Made by a program: the position numbers and the translations under genes. The notes under the pieces are model-generated. The model was not told the DNA's origin. It saw only the letters and a program-made list of their open reading frames with translations, and did no database searches. Shown piece after piece: positions 1 to 7,799 of a DNA stretch of 31,470 nt. The stretch comes from JAFDEI01 sp964196055 (lineage in GTDB: Bacteria; Myxococcota_A; UBA9160; SMWR01): positions 1-31,470 of the forward strand of contig CAXMSF010000040.1 of the NCBI GenBank assembly GCA_964196055.1, read 5' to 3'. How positions within the stretch are numbered: the stretch's first letter is position 1; every line of letters begins with the position of its first letter.

Positions 1-801
1 GGCCTCGACGACGCTGCGGCTCGCCGTTTCCACGGCGAGGTCTTCGTTCCCAACAACGCGATCTTCGCGGCCTCGGGGGACGTTCAGGCCGAAACCATGA
101 TCGAGTTGGCGAATCGCATCTTCGGCGCGATGCCGCCCGCCGAAGTTCCGGCGGCCGGGCCGGCGCCGACTCTGCCCGCGCCGGCGGCGACGAAGATCCT
201 GATCGTCGATCGTCCCGACCTCGAACAGGCCCAGATCCGGGTTGCCCACGACGGCATGGCCCGTACCGATCCCGACCGCGTCGCCGTCAGCATCATGAAT
301 TCGACTTTGGGTGGTTCCGGTTTTTCGTCGCGGCTGATGAAGAGTGTGCGTTCCGACGCCGGGCTCACCTATGGCGTGCATTCGGGCTTCGCGATGCGAC
401 GCCAGCCCTCGCTGTTCGTGATTTCGACCTTTACACGCGTCGCCGAGGTCCGCACGGTCGTGGATCTATTGCTTGCAGAGCTCGAGCGCATGCGCGCGGA
501 ACCGCCGACCGAGTCCGAGCTCGAGCAGGCTCGGACGCTCGCGACGGGCAGCTTTTCGCTGGGCCTCGAGACCTCGGACGCGGTGATCGGCGGCCTGGTC
601 GACCTCGACGTGCACGGCTTGCCCGAGGACGCACTCGACACCTATCGCTCGCGTGTGCGCGCCCTGACCATCGATGACACGGCCCGCGAGGCGCAGCGGC
701 GGCTGCATCCGGATCGCGTGGCGATCGTGTTGGTGGGCCCGGCGGCGCAGTTGCAGCCGCAGCTCGACGGGCTCGGCCCGATCGAGGTGGTGAAGCCCTA
801 G
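1..801 (+). CDS. M16 family zinc peptidase-like protein, C-terminal part (5' truncated by window edge)
   Basis: The frame is open from base 1, so the gene starts outside the window; 266 residues are visible. The run GGSGFSSRLMKSVR followed by GLTYGV is the signature of the M16 C-terminal domain, where Arg and Tyr help bind substrate. Before it lies the end of the first half-domain (N-A-I-F-A-A-S-G-D-V), typical of the beta strand closing an M16 lobe. M16 proteins (pitrilysin/insulinase/processing peptidase) degrade or process peptides, often in the periplasm and often as an active plus inactive subunit pair. The HxxEH zinc motif would lie upstream, so I cannot say whether this copy is catalytic. 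It converges on the WYL gene. Family assignment is secure; activity is unknown. Confidence 0.88.
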   Translation, partial: GLDDAAARRFHGEVFVPNNAIFAASGDVQAETMIELANRIFGAMPPAEVPAAGPAPTLPAPAATKILIVDRPDLEQAQIRVAHDGMARTDPDRVAVSIMNSTLGGSGFSSRLMKSVRSDAGLTYGVHSGFAMRRQPSLFVISTFTRVAEVRTVVDLLLAELERMRAEPPTESELEQARTLATGSFSLGLETSDAVIGGLVDLDVHGLPEDALDTYRSRVRALTIDDTAREAQRRLHPDRVAIVLVGPAAQLQPQLDGLGPIEVVKP

Positions 802-1132
802 GTCCTCGGCCGGCGATTCATTCGCCCGCAGCCGATCCCGCCCTTTCCTTCGAGGGAAGCCACCGGCGGAACTACCGGTTCGCGCGCTGCAGACTTCGCA
901 GCTTCGACCCGTTTGCAGTGGTAGTCCCTGTGAGCAGCGAACTCGAACGCTGCGAACGCGTTTCAGCGCACTCAACACCCCGCGGCCGGAGTCGGGGAGG
1001 GGTCGAAGCGACTGTGTTCGAGCGGAGATCCCTCCCCGACTCCGGCCGCGGTCGCGCGAGCACCGATCGCGCAAGAGATGCCTTCTCTGGGGAGTGTGCC
1101 GACACGGCGGAGCGAATCGGGCAGAGAATTCC
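802..1132. other. Hairpin-rich intergenic region between convergent genes
   Basis: These 331 bases separate the stop of the M16 gene from the stop of the WYL gene. I see no convincing coding sequence; the open frames here are low-complexity Arg/Ser/Pro translations. Several inverted repeats are present: GCAGCG/CGCTGC around 934-953, the 22-bp arms at 980-1051 (listed separately), GCGCGA/TCGCGC at 1054-1072, and AGAGA/TCTCT near 1074-1088. No T-tract follows any of them, so they are not classical intrinsic terminators, though they could end transcription from both sides. Confidence 0.6.
980..1051. repeat. Long perfect inverted repeat (22-bp arms, 28-nt loop)
   Basis: The left arm at 980-1001 and the right arm at 1030-1051 are exact reverse complements over 22 bases (left arm begins CCGCGGCCGGAGTC). 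The 28-nt loop carries a small nested repeat, TCGAA/TTCGA (1003-1007 and 1017-1021). It lies between convergent gene ends. It could be a bidirectional terminator lacking a U-tract, an RNA-stabilising hairpin or a REP-like element. No second copy was found in the window. Confidence 0.8.
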
Positions 1133-2140
1133 CTATTCCCCTCCCCGGACACGCTTGCGCGCGCGGGGAGGGTGGTAGCGTTTCGCAGCTGCCTCGAGGC
1201 TTGCGATGACTTCTCGGCGGAGGGAGTCGGGTTCGAGGACTTCGGCGCCGGCGCCGAAGGAGAGTACCCAAGAGCGGAGTTCGGAGGCGCCGCCGACCTC
1301 CATGCTGAGCAGTACGCCGCCGTCGCGCTCGGACTCGAGCTGCTGGCTCGGGTGCCAGTTGCGTTCTTCGATGTACGTCGCCCAGTTCTTGTCGAAGCGG
1401 ATCCGCACCGGGATGGCGGGCTCGGCGATGACGCCGAAGGACGACCCGATATAGGCGTCGAAGTCGAAGTCGTCGGGTGCGTCGAAGCGTTCGCCCGAGG
1501 CTTCGATCTCGCGGATGCGCTCGACCGCAAAGGTGCGGACCTCACCGGACTTGTGGTCGAGTCCGACGACGTAGAGTCCACCGCTTCGATACCAGACGCG
1601 ATACGGGTCGAGCTCGCGGGTGGCGACCGATCCGGTTCGTCCGGTTCGGTAGCGCATGCGCAGGGTCGCGCGTTCGAGTACCGCCTCGTTCAGGATCTGG
1701 ATCGTGTCGCGGAAGCGGCTGTAGTCCTTGTGCGGCCCCGGCAGGACGCGGAAGGATCCGGCGAGTCGCGCGAGGTATTCGCTGAGCTCCGGGCCGAGGC
1801 CCGCGCGAATCTTCGCGAGAGCCGATCGGATCGAGTCGTGGAAGACCGTCCCTTCGAGGCTGCGCAACAGATCCTCGCCGAACGCCAGTGCGAGGATTTC
1901 GTCGGGCGTGAAGGGGACGTTGCCGAGCCGGAACGAATCGAGGAAGCGGTAGTACGCGCGCCCGTCACGCTTTTCCGAAATGACCGGGAAGCCGGCGAAC
2001 ATCAGTGCGTCGAGGTCGCGGTAGACGGTGCGGCGGACGCAGCCGAGGTCGGCGGCAAGCTCGGCCAGTGCGACGCCTCCTCGGCTCTTCGCGAGCCGTT
2101 GGATCAATTGCCACTGCCGCGCCAGCTGGTCGCCCCGCAC
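1133..2140 (-). CDS. WYL domain transcriptional regulator (DeoR/YafY type)
   Basis: 335 residues from a GTG start. The N-terminal 60 or so residues form a winged helix-turn-helix (ALAELAADLGCVRRTVYRDL), which binds DNA. From the middle onward is a WYL domain (RELDPYRVWYRSGGLYVVG, then RTFAVERI), followed by a WCX-type C-terminal extension. WYL regulators are thought to sense ligands, sometimes nucleotides or nucleic acid ends, and occur in housekeeping and defence contexts. The frame extends 54 codons further upstream, but that part is Ala/Arg-rich and non-conserved in appearance. The GTG at 2140 starts just before the HTH and has a TACACT box six bases upstream, with no Shine-Dalgarno. The target is unknown; its neighbours give no clear clue. 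Confidence 0.85.
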   Translation of the reverse strand: MRGDQLARQWQLIQRLAKSRGGVALAELAADLGCVRRTVYRDLDALMFAGFPVISEKRDGRAYYRFLDSFRLGNVPFTPDEILALAFGEDLLRSLEGTVFHDSIRSALAKIRAGLGPELSEYLARLAGSFRVLPGPHKDYSRFRDTIQILNEAVLERATLRMRYRTGRTGSVATRELDPYRVWYRSGGLYVVGLDHKSGEVRTFAVERIREIEASGERFDAPDDFDFDAYIGSSFGVIAEPAIPVRIRFDKNWATYIEERNWHPSQQLESERDGGVLLSMEVGGASELRSWVLSFGAGAEVLEPDSLRREVIASLEAAAKRYHPPRARKRVRGGE

Positions 2141-2146
2141 GCAGGC

Positions 2147-2152
2147 AGTGTA
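2147..2152 (-). promoter_or_regulatory. Candidate -10 box (TACACT) of the WYL gene, leaderless-type
   Basis: TACACT on the minus strand ends six bases before the GTG start, so transcription would begin at or next to the start codon. No recognisable -35 and no ribosome binding site are seen. Confidence 0.4.
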
Positions 2153-2309
2153 GCGGCCGGGCGGCGCGCGACCGTCCGGAGTCGCTGAAGAACTCCAGCA
2201 GCGCTGCTGCCTGTGCGCCCCCGATGCGACAGCATGCAACACGGCGCGCGCGTCATGTGCCGCTGACGCCGATCCCAGCGCCGCGCGCTCGACCCGCGCC
2301 ACCGCGTCA

Positions 2310-3629
2310 CTACGGAGATTCGGGAGGGTCGACGTAGCCCAGTGCTTCGAGCTGCCGTCGGAGCAACGGGTCGAGCGGTGCGACAGGAGCGTTCTTCACC
2401 GTCTCGCCTCGTTTGCGGGACGCGACGATCTGACTCCGCAATTTCGCCTGGAGCTGCTTGGTGATTCGGGGCCTGGCCGCGGCGACATCGTGTTGTTCGT
2501 TCGGGTCCGAAGCGAGGTCGTAGAGCGAAACGCCTTGAACGCGGTGCTGCGTCAATTTCCAACCATCGGTCACGATCGCATCGACCCGCTTCCAATCGAG
2601 TGCGCTGCGGAGTTCGGCGATCACGGCGGAACGTGGAATGCTCGCGCCTTCCAGGAGAGGCACGAGGCTGACTCCTGCAGTCGGCGGTTGGGGCGCGATT
2701 CGCAGCAGTTCGAGCGCCGTTGGAGCGACGTCGACAAGACTTGCGAGCGCCGAGACTCGCCGGGGTGCGATCCCCGGAACGCGCATGAGCAGCGCCACTC
2801 GCAACTCTTCCTCGAACAAGCTCAGGCGATGGCCGATCAGGCCGTGCTCGCCGAAGGCTTCGCCGTGATCGGACGCGACGATCACCAGGGTGTCGTCGAC
2901 GGCGTCGATGGCTTCGAGGGTGTCCAGGATTTCGCCGAGATTGGCGTCCGTGAAGGCGATCTCTCCGTCGTAGCGATCGCGCGCGGTCTCTCCGAAACGT
3001 TCTTTCGTATCTGCGTGGCTCACGTACTCGAAATGCGGGTCGAAGTAATGGAGCCACAGGAACCAACGCCGACCGTCGTCCGCTGCGTAGCGCTGCTCGA
3101 GCCATGCTTGCCCCTTCGCGGTGATGGCGGGCGAACTCACGGCTTTGTGCGATTGATCGAATTGGTTGCGCACCTGTTCGTCGTCGTACAGGGAGAATCC
3201 CTGGTCGAGTCCGTAGCGGCGCGCGAAGAAGACGTGAGAGATGACGGCGGCGGTCGCGAATCCGGCGGACTCGAGTCGCTCGGCCAAGGTTTCGAAACCC
3301 GGCGCGAGAGAGGATCGCCTGCCCCTGGTCCGGTGGCCGGAGGGGTATTCCCCGGTGAGCAGCGATGCGATACTGGGAAGAGTCCACGAAGAGGTTCCGT
3401 AGGCCCGGTCGAATACGACGGCGGAGGCGGCGAAGCGATCCAACTGCGGCGATGTGTCGCGATCGTATCCGTACGCGCCCAGGTGGTCCGGGCGCAAGGT
3501 GTCGATCGTGACGAGCAGCAGATTGGTCGGGGCCGGTGCCGGTGGGTCTGCGCAGCTCACGCACATCACGGCGATGGCGCCCGATGCCAACGCCCGTCCC
3601 GATATTGCGCGCCACCCACTCGTACCCAT
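2310..3629 (-). CDS. Sulfatase-fold (alkaline phosphatase superfamily) exported hydrolase with Thr at the nucleophile position
   Basis: 439 residues from ATG 3629; a TTG three codons earlier is less likely. The N-terminus is a signal peptide ending near Cys23/Cys26, possibly a lipoprotein although the lipobox is imperfect. The core reads LLLVTIDTLRPDHLGAYGY with metal Asp43, then SSWTLPSIASLLTG, and later SDHGEAFGEHG, which supplies the other metal Asp and His. In FGly sulfatases the nucleophile motif is C/S-x-P-S-R; here it is Thr83-L-P-S-I, with Thr for Cys/Ser and Ile for Arg. Formylglycine cannot form, so a phosphatase or phosphotransferase using Thr is more likely than a true sulfatase. 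The C-terminal sulfatase segment (LYDLASDPNEQHDV) is intact. A stand-alone gene. Confidence 0.85.
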   Translation of the reverse strand: MGTSGWRAISGRALASGAIAVMCVSCADPPAPAPTNLLLVTIDTLRPDHLGAYGYDRDTSPQLDRFAASAVVFDRAYGTSSWTLPSIASLLTGEYPSGHRTRGRRSSLAPGFETLAERLESAGFATAAVISHVFFARRYGLDQGFSLYDDEQVRNQFDQSHKAVSSPAITAKGQAWLEQRYAADDGRRWFLWLHYFDPHFEYVSHADTKERFGETARDRYDGEIAFTDANLGEILDTLEAIDAVDDTLVIVASDHGEAFGEHGLIGHRLSLFEEELRVALLMRVPGIAPRRVSALASLVDVAPTALELLRIAPQPPTAGVSLVPLLEGASIPRSAVIAELRSALDWKRVDAIVTDGWKLTQHRVQGVSLYDLASDPNEQHDVAAARPRITKQLQAKLRSQIVASRKRGETVKNAPVAPLDPLLRRQLEALGYVDPPESP

Positions 3630-3636
3630 TGCGCCC

Positions 3637-3642
3637 AATCTA
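3637..3642 (-). promoter_or_regulatory. Candidate -10 box (TAGATT) of the sulfatase-fold gene
   Basis: TAGATT on the minus strand lies seven bases before the ATG at 3629, with a CTGACT -35-like hexamer about 19 bases further upstream, inside the end of the patatin gene. No Shine-Dalgarno is present, which fits a leaderless mRNA. Confidence 0.4.
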
Positions 3643-3663
3643 GCTCGCGTCCGGCCTCTGGAG

Positions 3664-4920
3664 TCAGGGATCGGTGAAGAACTCCACCAGCGCTTCTTCC
3701 TGTGCGCGAGCGTCCGCGAAGCCGAGTTCGGTCAGCGGCGCCAGGAAGTTGCCGTCGAAGAGCAGGTAGGAGAGCAGGTCCGATTCGGGGGTGTTGTCCG
3801 AGCTGCCGGAGAGGCCGCGCGCGGCGAATCTGAGCAGCGGTGATGTCAGGTGTTCGTCGCGCATGTTCACGAGTACCTGCCCTGCGAGCTGTCCGAGATC
3901 GGCCGACGGGCGAATCACGAGGTCGTGGATTCGCTTGAACGGGTTGCCGCGCTCGCGGTTCGCGACCGTGTTGATTCGCTCGAGAAAATCGGAGCCGTAG
4001 GCCTTCTCGCCGTCCTCGAGGATCTCGTTCATCAGACGCATGCGTGCGAGGTCGGTGTCGATCGGATCGAGCAGGAGCGCGTTCAATATCTTGCCGAACA
4101 GGAAGGTCAGGCTCGCATAGTCCTCGACGCGCTGCTCCGAGAGCGCGGCTTCGTGCGCCTGCCGGGGCTCCTGGCGCAATGCGATCACGAGCACGCGATC
4201 GGCGCCGAGCCGCAGCGCGGGCGAGAGCGGGGTGTTGAGGCGCAGCCCGCCGTCGGCGAAGTAGCTGCTGCCGATGCGGACCGCCGGAAACAGCATCGGA
4301 ATCGACGCGGACGCGAGCGCGTGATGGGGCGTGAGCCGCGTCGCGCGCGCGAAGATGGTCGGGTCACGGGTCCAGCGTGAGACCTGCCGATCGCGATTCT
4401 CGATGAAGATTGCGACCTGTCCTGTGGCGATTTGCGTGGCCGCGACACAGACGGCCTCGACCCTGCCGGCTCGGATGTTGCTGCGGATGTGCCTCCAGGG
4501 GACCGCCCGGACCACGAATTGTTCGAGCGCCTGGGTGTTGAGCAGGCCGTAGAGGCGTTCGGGTGGATCGCCGCTGCGGATCTTCTCGGCGACCTTGCGC
4601 AGGCCGAGCAGCCGGCGCGGGATTCGGAAGAGATCGCGGGCCGAGAGGGGCAGTACCTCGTCGATCTTCATCGACTTCCACAGATCGACGAGTCGGGCGC
4701 CGCGCTGGTCGTCTTCGTGTGCGGTCGCCGCGAGGTAGCAGGCGTGGATCGCGCCGACCGAGGTGCCACAGACGATGTCGATGTCGATCGGGCGGCCGAG
4801 CCGGCGCGGCAGCTCGTGGGTCAGGTAGCGGATGACACCTGCTTCGTATGCGCCTCGAGCGCCGCCACCCGATAGCACGACCGCACGCCGGGGTGAGCCG
4901 GCGCGAGGCGGTGGGCGCAT
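3664..4920 (-). CDS. Patatin-like phospholipase family protein
   Basis: 418 residues from ATG 4920; an upstream TTG at 4938 would overlap efp by 8 bases. The patatin hallmarks are complete: oxyanion loop SGGGARG (about residues 17-23), nucleophile elbow GTSVG with Ser54, and the catalytic Asp223 in DGG. Patatins are serine lipid acyl hydrolases acting through a Ser-Asp dyad; bacterial members act on phospholipids in the cytoplasm, at membranes or as effectors. No signal peptide is visible. The approximately 180 residues after the dyad form a C-terminal region I cannot assign. The gene follows efp with a 10-base gap, so the two are probably cotranscribed. Confidence 0.87.
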   Translation of the reverse strand: MRPPPRAGSPRRAVVLSGGGARGAYEAGVIRYLTHELPRRLGRPIDIDIVCGTSVGAIHACYLAATAHEDDQRGARLVDLWKSMKIDEVLPLSARDLFRIPRRLLGLRKVAEKIRSGDPPERLYGLLNTQALEQFVVRAVPWRHIRSNIRAGRVEAVCVAATQIATGQVAIFIENRDRQVSRWTRDPTIFARATRLTPHHALASASIPMLFPAVRIGSSYFADGGLRLNTPLSPALRLGADRVLVIALRQEPRQAHEAALSEQRVEDYASLTFLFGKILNALLLDPIDTDLARMRLMNEILEDGEKAYGSDFLERINTVANRERGNPFKRIHDLVIRPSADLGQLAGQVLVNMRDEHLTSPLLRFAARGLSGSSDNTPESDLLSYLLFDGNFLAPLTELGFADARAQEEALVEFFTDP

Positions 4921-4930
4921 GGGGGGCGGA

Positions 4931-5488
4931 TCAGCCAACCCGCTCGACGTATTCGCCGGATCGCGTGTCCACCCGGAGCTTTTCGCCTTCCTTGATGAAC
5001 AGCGGGACGTTGACCACGGCGCCGCACTCGAGGGTGGCGGGCTTGGTCGCGCCCTGGGCGGTGTCGCCCTTCATGCCCGGGTCGCACTGCGTCACGGCGG
5101 CGACGATGAACGAGGGCAGTTCGATGTTGATCGGGTTGTTCTTCCAGAACAACACGTCGACTTCGCAATTCTCGAGCAGATACTTCTTCGAATCGCCGAT
5201 CTGCTCTTCGCTGAAGTTGAGTTGGTCGTAGGACTCGGTGTCCATGAAGACGAACGAGCTGCCGTCGTGGTAGAGGTACTGCATCGTCCGGTCTTCGACG
5301 TCCGCTTCACCGAACTTCTCGCCCGCGCGGAAGGTTCTCTCGACGATCTTGCCGTTGCGGAGATTCTTGATCTTGGTGCGTACGAAGGCGCCGCCCTTGC
5401 CGGGCTTCACGTGCTGGAAGTAGAGAACCGTGAACGGTTCGCCGTCCAGTTCGATGCGCAGTCCATTCTTGAAATCCGAGGTATCCAC
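4931..5488 (-). CDS. efp: Translation elongation factor P
   Basis: 185 residues, the normal EF-P length, with all three beta-barrel domains recognisable. The N-terminal KOW-like domain carries the loop KPGKGGAF, with Lys31 at the tip where EF-P is post-translationally modified. The C-terminal signature KGDTAQGATKPATLE and the closing VDTRSGEYVERV are characteristic. EF-P binds the ribosome between the P and E sites and relieves stalling at polyproline. A tip Lys rather than Arg excludes the EarP/rhamnose type. The start is GTG with CAGGAG nine bases upstream. It is the first gene of a likely efp-patatin unit. Confidence 0.96.
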   Translation of the reverse strand: MDTSDFKNGLRIELDGEPFTVLYFQHVKPGKGGAFVRTKIKNLRNGKIVERTFRAGEKFGEADVEDRTMQYLYHDGSSFVFMDTESYDQLNFSEEQIGDSKKYLLENCEVDVLFWKNNPINIELPSFIVAAVTQCDPGMKGDTAQGATKPATLECGAVVNVPLFIKEGEKLRVDTRSGEYVERVG

Positions 5489-5518
5489 GGGACAATGCTC
5501 CTGATGCCGCCGCAGGTG

Positions 5519-5546
5519 AGAATAGCCGATGCCGTTCGCGGGTCGA
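5519..5546 (-). promoter_or_regulatory. Candidate sigma-70 promoter of efp
   Basis: On the minus strand TCGACC (5541-5546), a 16-base spacer and TATTCT (5519-5524) lie about 30 bases before the efp start. It is a moderate match read by eye. Confidence 0.35.
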
Positions 5547-5611
5547 CCGAGGCTGCGCGGGGGGTCGTCGGGGAAGGATTCCGCCCGGCTAAGTGCGAGG
5601 GAGGAGACGAT

Positions 5612-5653
5612 GCGAAAGGCGGGCGGGAGTCGACCTTCGTCGATCTCCCGCCC
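5612..5653 (-). terminator. Hairpin terminator of etfBA
   Basis: Directly after the etfA stop the minus strand carries GGGCGGGAG-A-TCGAC, a GAAG loop, then GTCGA-CTCCCGCCC: 14 base pairs with one bulged A. A short CCTTTCG follows. The stem is very strong but the T-tract is short. Confidence 0.6.
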
Positions 5654-5662
5654 GTCGCTTGA

Positions 5663-6634
5663 TCAGCTCTTCGCTTCGTTGACGGCTCCCGTCAACGCGG
5701 GGACGATTTCGAGCAGATCTCCGACGACGCCGAGATCTGCGACTTCGAAGATCGGTGCATCGGGATCCTTGTTGATCGCGATGATGAAGTTCGAGCCCTT
5801 CATGCCGACGAGGTGCTGGATCGCGCCCGAGATGCCGGCTGCGATGTAGAGCTTCGGGGTCACGACCTGGCCCGAAGAGCCCACCTGGTACTCGTGCGGC
5901 AGCCAGCCCGCATCGACCACCGGCCGCGAGGCGCCCATCGCGCCGCCGAGAGCTTCGGCGAGCGGCTTGATGACTTCCTCGAACTTCTCGGGTGAGCCGA
6001 CGCCGCGGCCGCCCGAGACGATCACATCCGCCTTGGTGAGGTCGACGCCTTTCGACTCCGCGACCTTGGTCTCCACGAACTTCGTCTTCAGGTCGCCGAC
6101 GTTGACGTCGAGTTTCGAGACGCTGCCGTCGGTCGAGCCCTCGAACGCAGCCGTTGCGCCCGGTTGGACCGTCGCCACAACGAGGCCGCCGCTGCTGGTC
6201 ATGTGCGCGTCGAGCTTGCCGTTGAATACGCGCCGGTGGAAGCTGATTCCGTCGCCTTCCGCCTCGACCTTGAAGCAGTCGCTGACGAAGCCCGCGTCGA
6301 GGCCCGCAGCCACGCGCGGAGCGGCATCCCAGCCCGAGGGCGTGTTGGATATCAGCACCAGATCGGCGCCGGAGGCTTCGATGGCGGCTGTGATCGCGGC
6401 CGTAGCGGCCTCGGCGTTGTGGTTTTCGAAGACGTCGCCTTCGACCAGGTGGACCGTGCCGCCGCCCTTCTTGGAGAATTCGTCGGCGAGGGTTTCGGCG
6501 ATTCCGCCGGCAACCAGACTGTGGACGTCGCGCCCGGTGGCGGAAGCGACTGTGTTTGCGAACGCCGCGAGTTCGTAGCTTGCTTCGCGGATCTGGCCGC
6601 CCTGGATCTCTGCGACGATGAGAATACTGCCCAT
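5663..6634 (-). CDS. etfA: Electron transfer flavoprotein subunit alpha
   Basis: 323 residues, the usual EtfA length. The C-terminal FAD domain is unmistakable: GRGVGSPEKFEEV, then ASRPVVDAGWLPHEYQVG, then LYIAAGISGAIQHLVGM and IAINKDPDAPIFEVAD. EtfA with EtfB carries electrons from acyl-CoA dehydrogenases and related flavoproteins to ETF:quinone oxidoreductase. The ATG has AGAGGA eight bases upstream. It lies 21 bases after etfB, the standard operon order. The N-terminal half is the more variable AMP/structural domain. No acyl-CoA dehydrogenase or ETF-QO gene is in the window, so the electron donor and acceptor are not identified here. Confidence 0.97.
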   Translation of the reverse strand: MGSILIVAEIQGGQIREASYELAAFANTVASATGRDVHSLVAGGIAETLADEFSKKGGGTVHLVEGDVFENHNAEAATAAITAAIEASGADLVLISNTPSGWDAAPRVAAGLDAGFVSDCFKVEAEGDGISFHRRVFNGKLDAHMTSSGGLVVATVQPGATAAFEGSTDGSVSKLDVNVGDLKTKFVETKVAESKGVDLTKADVIVSGGRGVGSPEKFEEVIKPLAEALGGAMGASRPVVDAGWLPHEYQVGSSGQVVTPKLYIAAGISGAIQHLVGMKGSNFIIAINKDPDAPIFEVADLGVVGDLLEIVPALTGAVNEAKS

Positions 6635-6655
6635 CGGTGTTTCCTCTCTGTGTGC

Positions 6656-7438
6656 TTAAAGGAGCCCGAGCTCTTTGATTTTGCCCATCAAACCGGCGAC
6701 GATCTCGTCGTTCGATCCCTGGAGGATCTCGGCGGTGTCGCCCTTGACCGGCGGAGCGATCTTGGCGATCTGCACCTTTGCGGCGCCGGCACCCACCTGA
6801 CCGTCGAGTCCGAGGTCGGCCACGGTCTTCACGTCGAGCGGTTTCTTCTTCGCCGCCATGATGCCCTTGAGCGACGCGTAGCGAACCTGGTTCAGACCGC
6901 TCTGAACCCCGACCAGGCACGGGGTCTGTAGTTCGACGACCTCGTTGGCACCACCCTCGATCTCACGATCGACGGTGAGGCTGCCGGCCGACCGTTCGAT
7001 CTTGGCCGCCGCGGTGGTGTGCGGAATCCCGAGGAGCCCGGCCAGCATGGGGGCGACCGCGGCGAAGTTGCCGTCGTCGGACATCATGCCCATGTAGACG
7101 AGGTCGGGGTTTTCTTCCTTGGCGACGGCGGCGAGGGTCTTCGCGATACCGAGGGCATCGGAGCCGTTCGTGGCGTCGTCATTCACGTGGATGGCCCGAT
7201 CGGCGCCCATGCCGAGCGCCGTGCGCAGCGACTGCGTGACGCGAGCGGGGCCGATCGACACGACCACGACTTCCGCCTCTTCGGCGTCCTTCACCTGGAG
7301 GGCTTCCTCCAGCGCGTAGGTGTCGTAGCTGTTGATCTCGAATTTGATGCCATCCTCTTTGATCCAGGTGCCGTTCCCGTCGATGTCCAGACGCGCATCC
7401 TGGTGCGGTACCTGCTTGAGGCAAACCATGATCTTCAC
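6656..7438 (-). CDS. etfB: Electron transfer flavoprotein subunit beta
   Basis: 260 residues, start GTG (GTG-AAG-ATC-ATG) giving MKIMVCLKQVPH, the classic EtfB opening. GGAGG lies 11 bases upstream of the GTG; an ATG three codons in is the alternative. The AMP-binding pattern (ALGMGADRAIHV) and the EtfB signature near GGANEVVELQTPCLVGVQ are present. It forms the EtfAB heterodimer with the next gene. Its length and subtype match the ETF that serves fatty acid and amino acid catabolism rather than the FixAB bifurcating type, though I cannot exclude the latter from sequence by eye. A promoter and a leader hairpin lie upstream. Confidence 0.97.
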   Translation of the reverse strand: MKIMVCLKQVPHQDARLDIDGNGTWIKEDGIKFEINSYDTYALEEALQVKDAEEAEVVVVSIGPARVTQSLRTALGMGADRAIHVNDDATNGSDALGIAKTLAAVAKEENPDLVYMGMMSDDGNFAAVAPMLAGLLGIPHTTAAAKIERSAGSLTVDREIEGGANEVVELQTPCLVGVQSGLNQVRYASLKGIMAAKKKPLDVKTVADLGLDGQVGAGAAKVQIAKIAPPVKGDTAEILQGSNDEIVAGLMGKIKELGLL

Positions 7439-7479
7439 GGGCCGTACGAGCCTCCGAAATTGATTCCGAAATTGAAAGG

Positions 7480-7499
7480 CCGGAGCAAGGAAGCTCCGG
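7480..7499 (-). repeat. Perfect 7-bp hairpin in the etfBA leader
   Basis: CCGGAGC and GCTCCGG flank a 6-base loop. It lies between the predicted transcription start (about 7512) and the etfB start, so it would be in the 5' untranslated RNA about 40 bases before the ribosome binding site. It could be an operator or a leader structure. Confidence 0.5.
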
Positions 7500-7518
7500 G
7501 TGTCGGAAAGGAACCGAA

Positions 7519-7547
7519 AATCTAACTGACGCGGATGTCGATTTCAA
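7519..7547 (-). promoter_or_regulatory. Sigma-70 promoter of etfBA
   Basis: On the minus strand TTGAAA (7542-7547), exactly 17 bases, then TAGATT (7519-7524). It is the best housekeeping-type promoter seen in the window and is correctly placed about 80 bases before etfB. Confidence 0.65.
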
Positions 7548-7799
7548 CCTTCGACGGAACGTCCGTGGAGTCAAAAATCACTGCGATTCAGTGCCTTAGG
7601 TCGAGCCGGCGCTGTGCCGCGGCCGACTGCGCAGCGTTCGGTGCGGGGTCGACACCTCGCCGGCGCCGACAAATCGCACGGGGCCTGCGCGGCGTCTGGG
7701 GTACACTGCGTCTCGGTCCGCAAGGCTCGGATCGGCGCGCGTGGGCGCGTGAAGCAACACCATGAAGGTCACCGTGAGCGCGAGGGGGCTCGAATTTCC

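Larger units (their letters stand above)
7439..7799. other. Divergent intergenic region between etfB and the cupredoxin-like gene
   Basis: 361 bases with control signals for both sides: the etfB promoter (7519-7547), a hairpin in the etfB leader (7480-7499), and a TACACT box (7702-7707) that could serve the plus-strand gene with a leader of roughly 85 bases. The segment 7440-7600 is visibly richer in A+T than its surroundings. No gene recognised. Confidence 0.6.

Noticed and set aside
1140..1172. Inverted repeat CTCCCCG/CGGGGAG
   Set aside because: It lies within the C-terminal codons of the WYL gene and is explained by Arg/Gly-rich coding sequence.
872..1178. Short open frames on both strands between the M16 and WYL genes
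   Set aside because: They translate the inverted repeats into Arg/Ser/Pro-rich sequence, lack ribosome binding sites and show no domain.
2104..3615. Long Arg-rich open frame in another frame of the sulfatase-fold gene
   Set aside because: Very basic, low-complexity translation with no motifs; it overlaps a clear sulfatase-fold gene. The same applies to long frames at 5589-6920, 19766-21274 and 22520-24421, which shadow etfA/etfB, the SNF2 gene and the mutase-meaB region.
4918..4938. TTG start for the patatin gene (and TTG starts for the sulfatase-fold and SNF2 genes)
   Set aside because: Each has an ATG a few codons downstream, and the extra residues look non-conserved; ATG was preferred.
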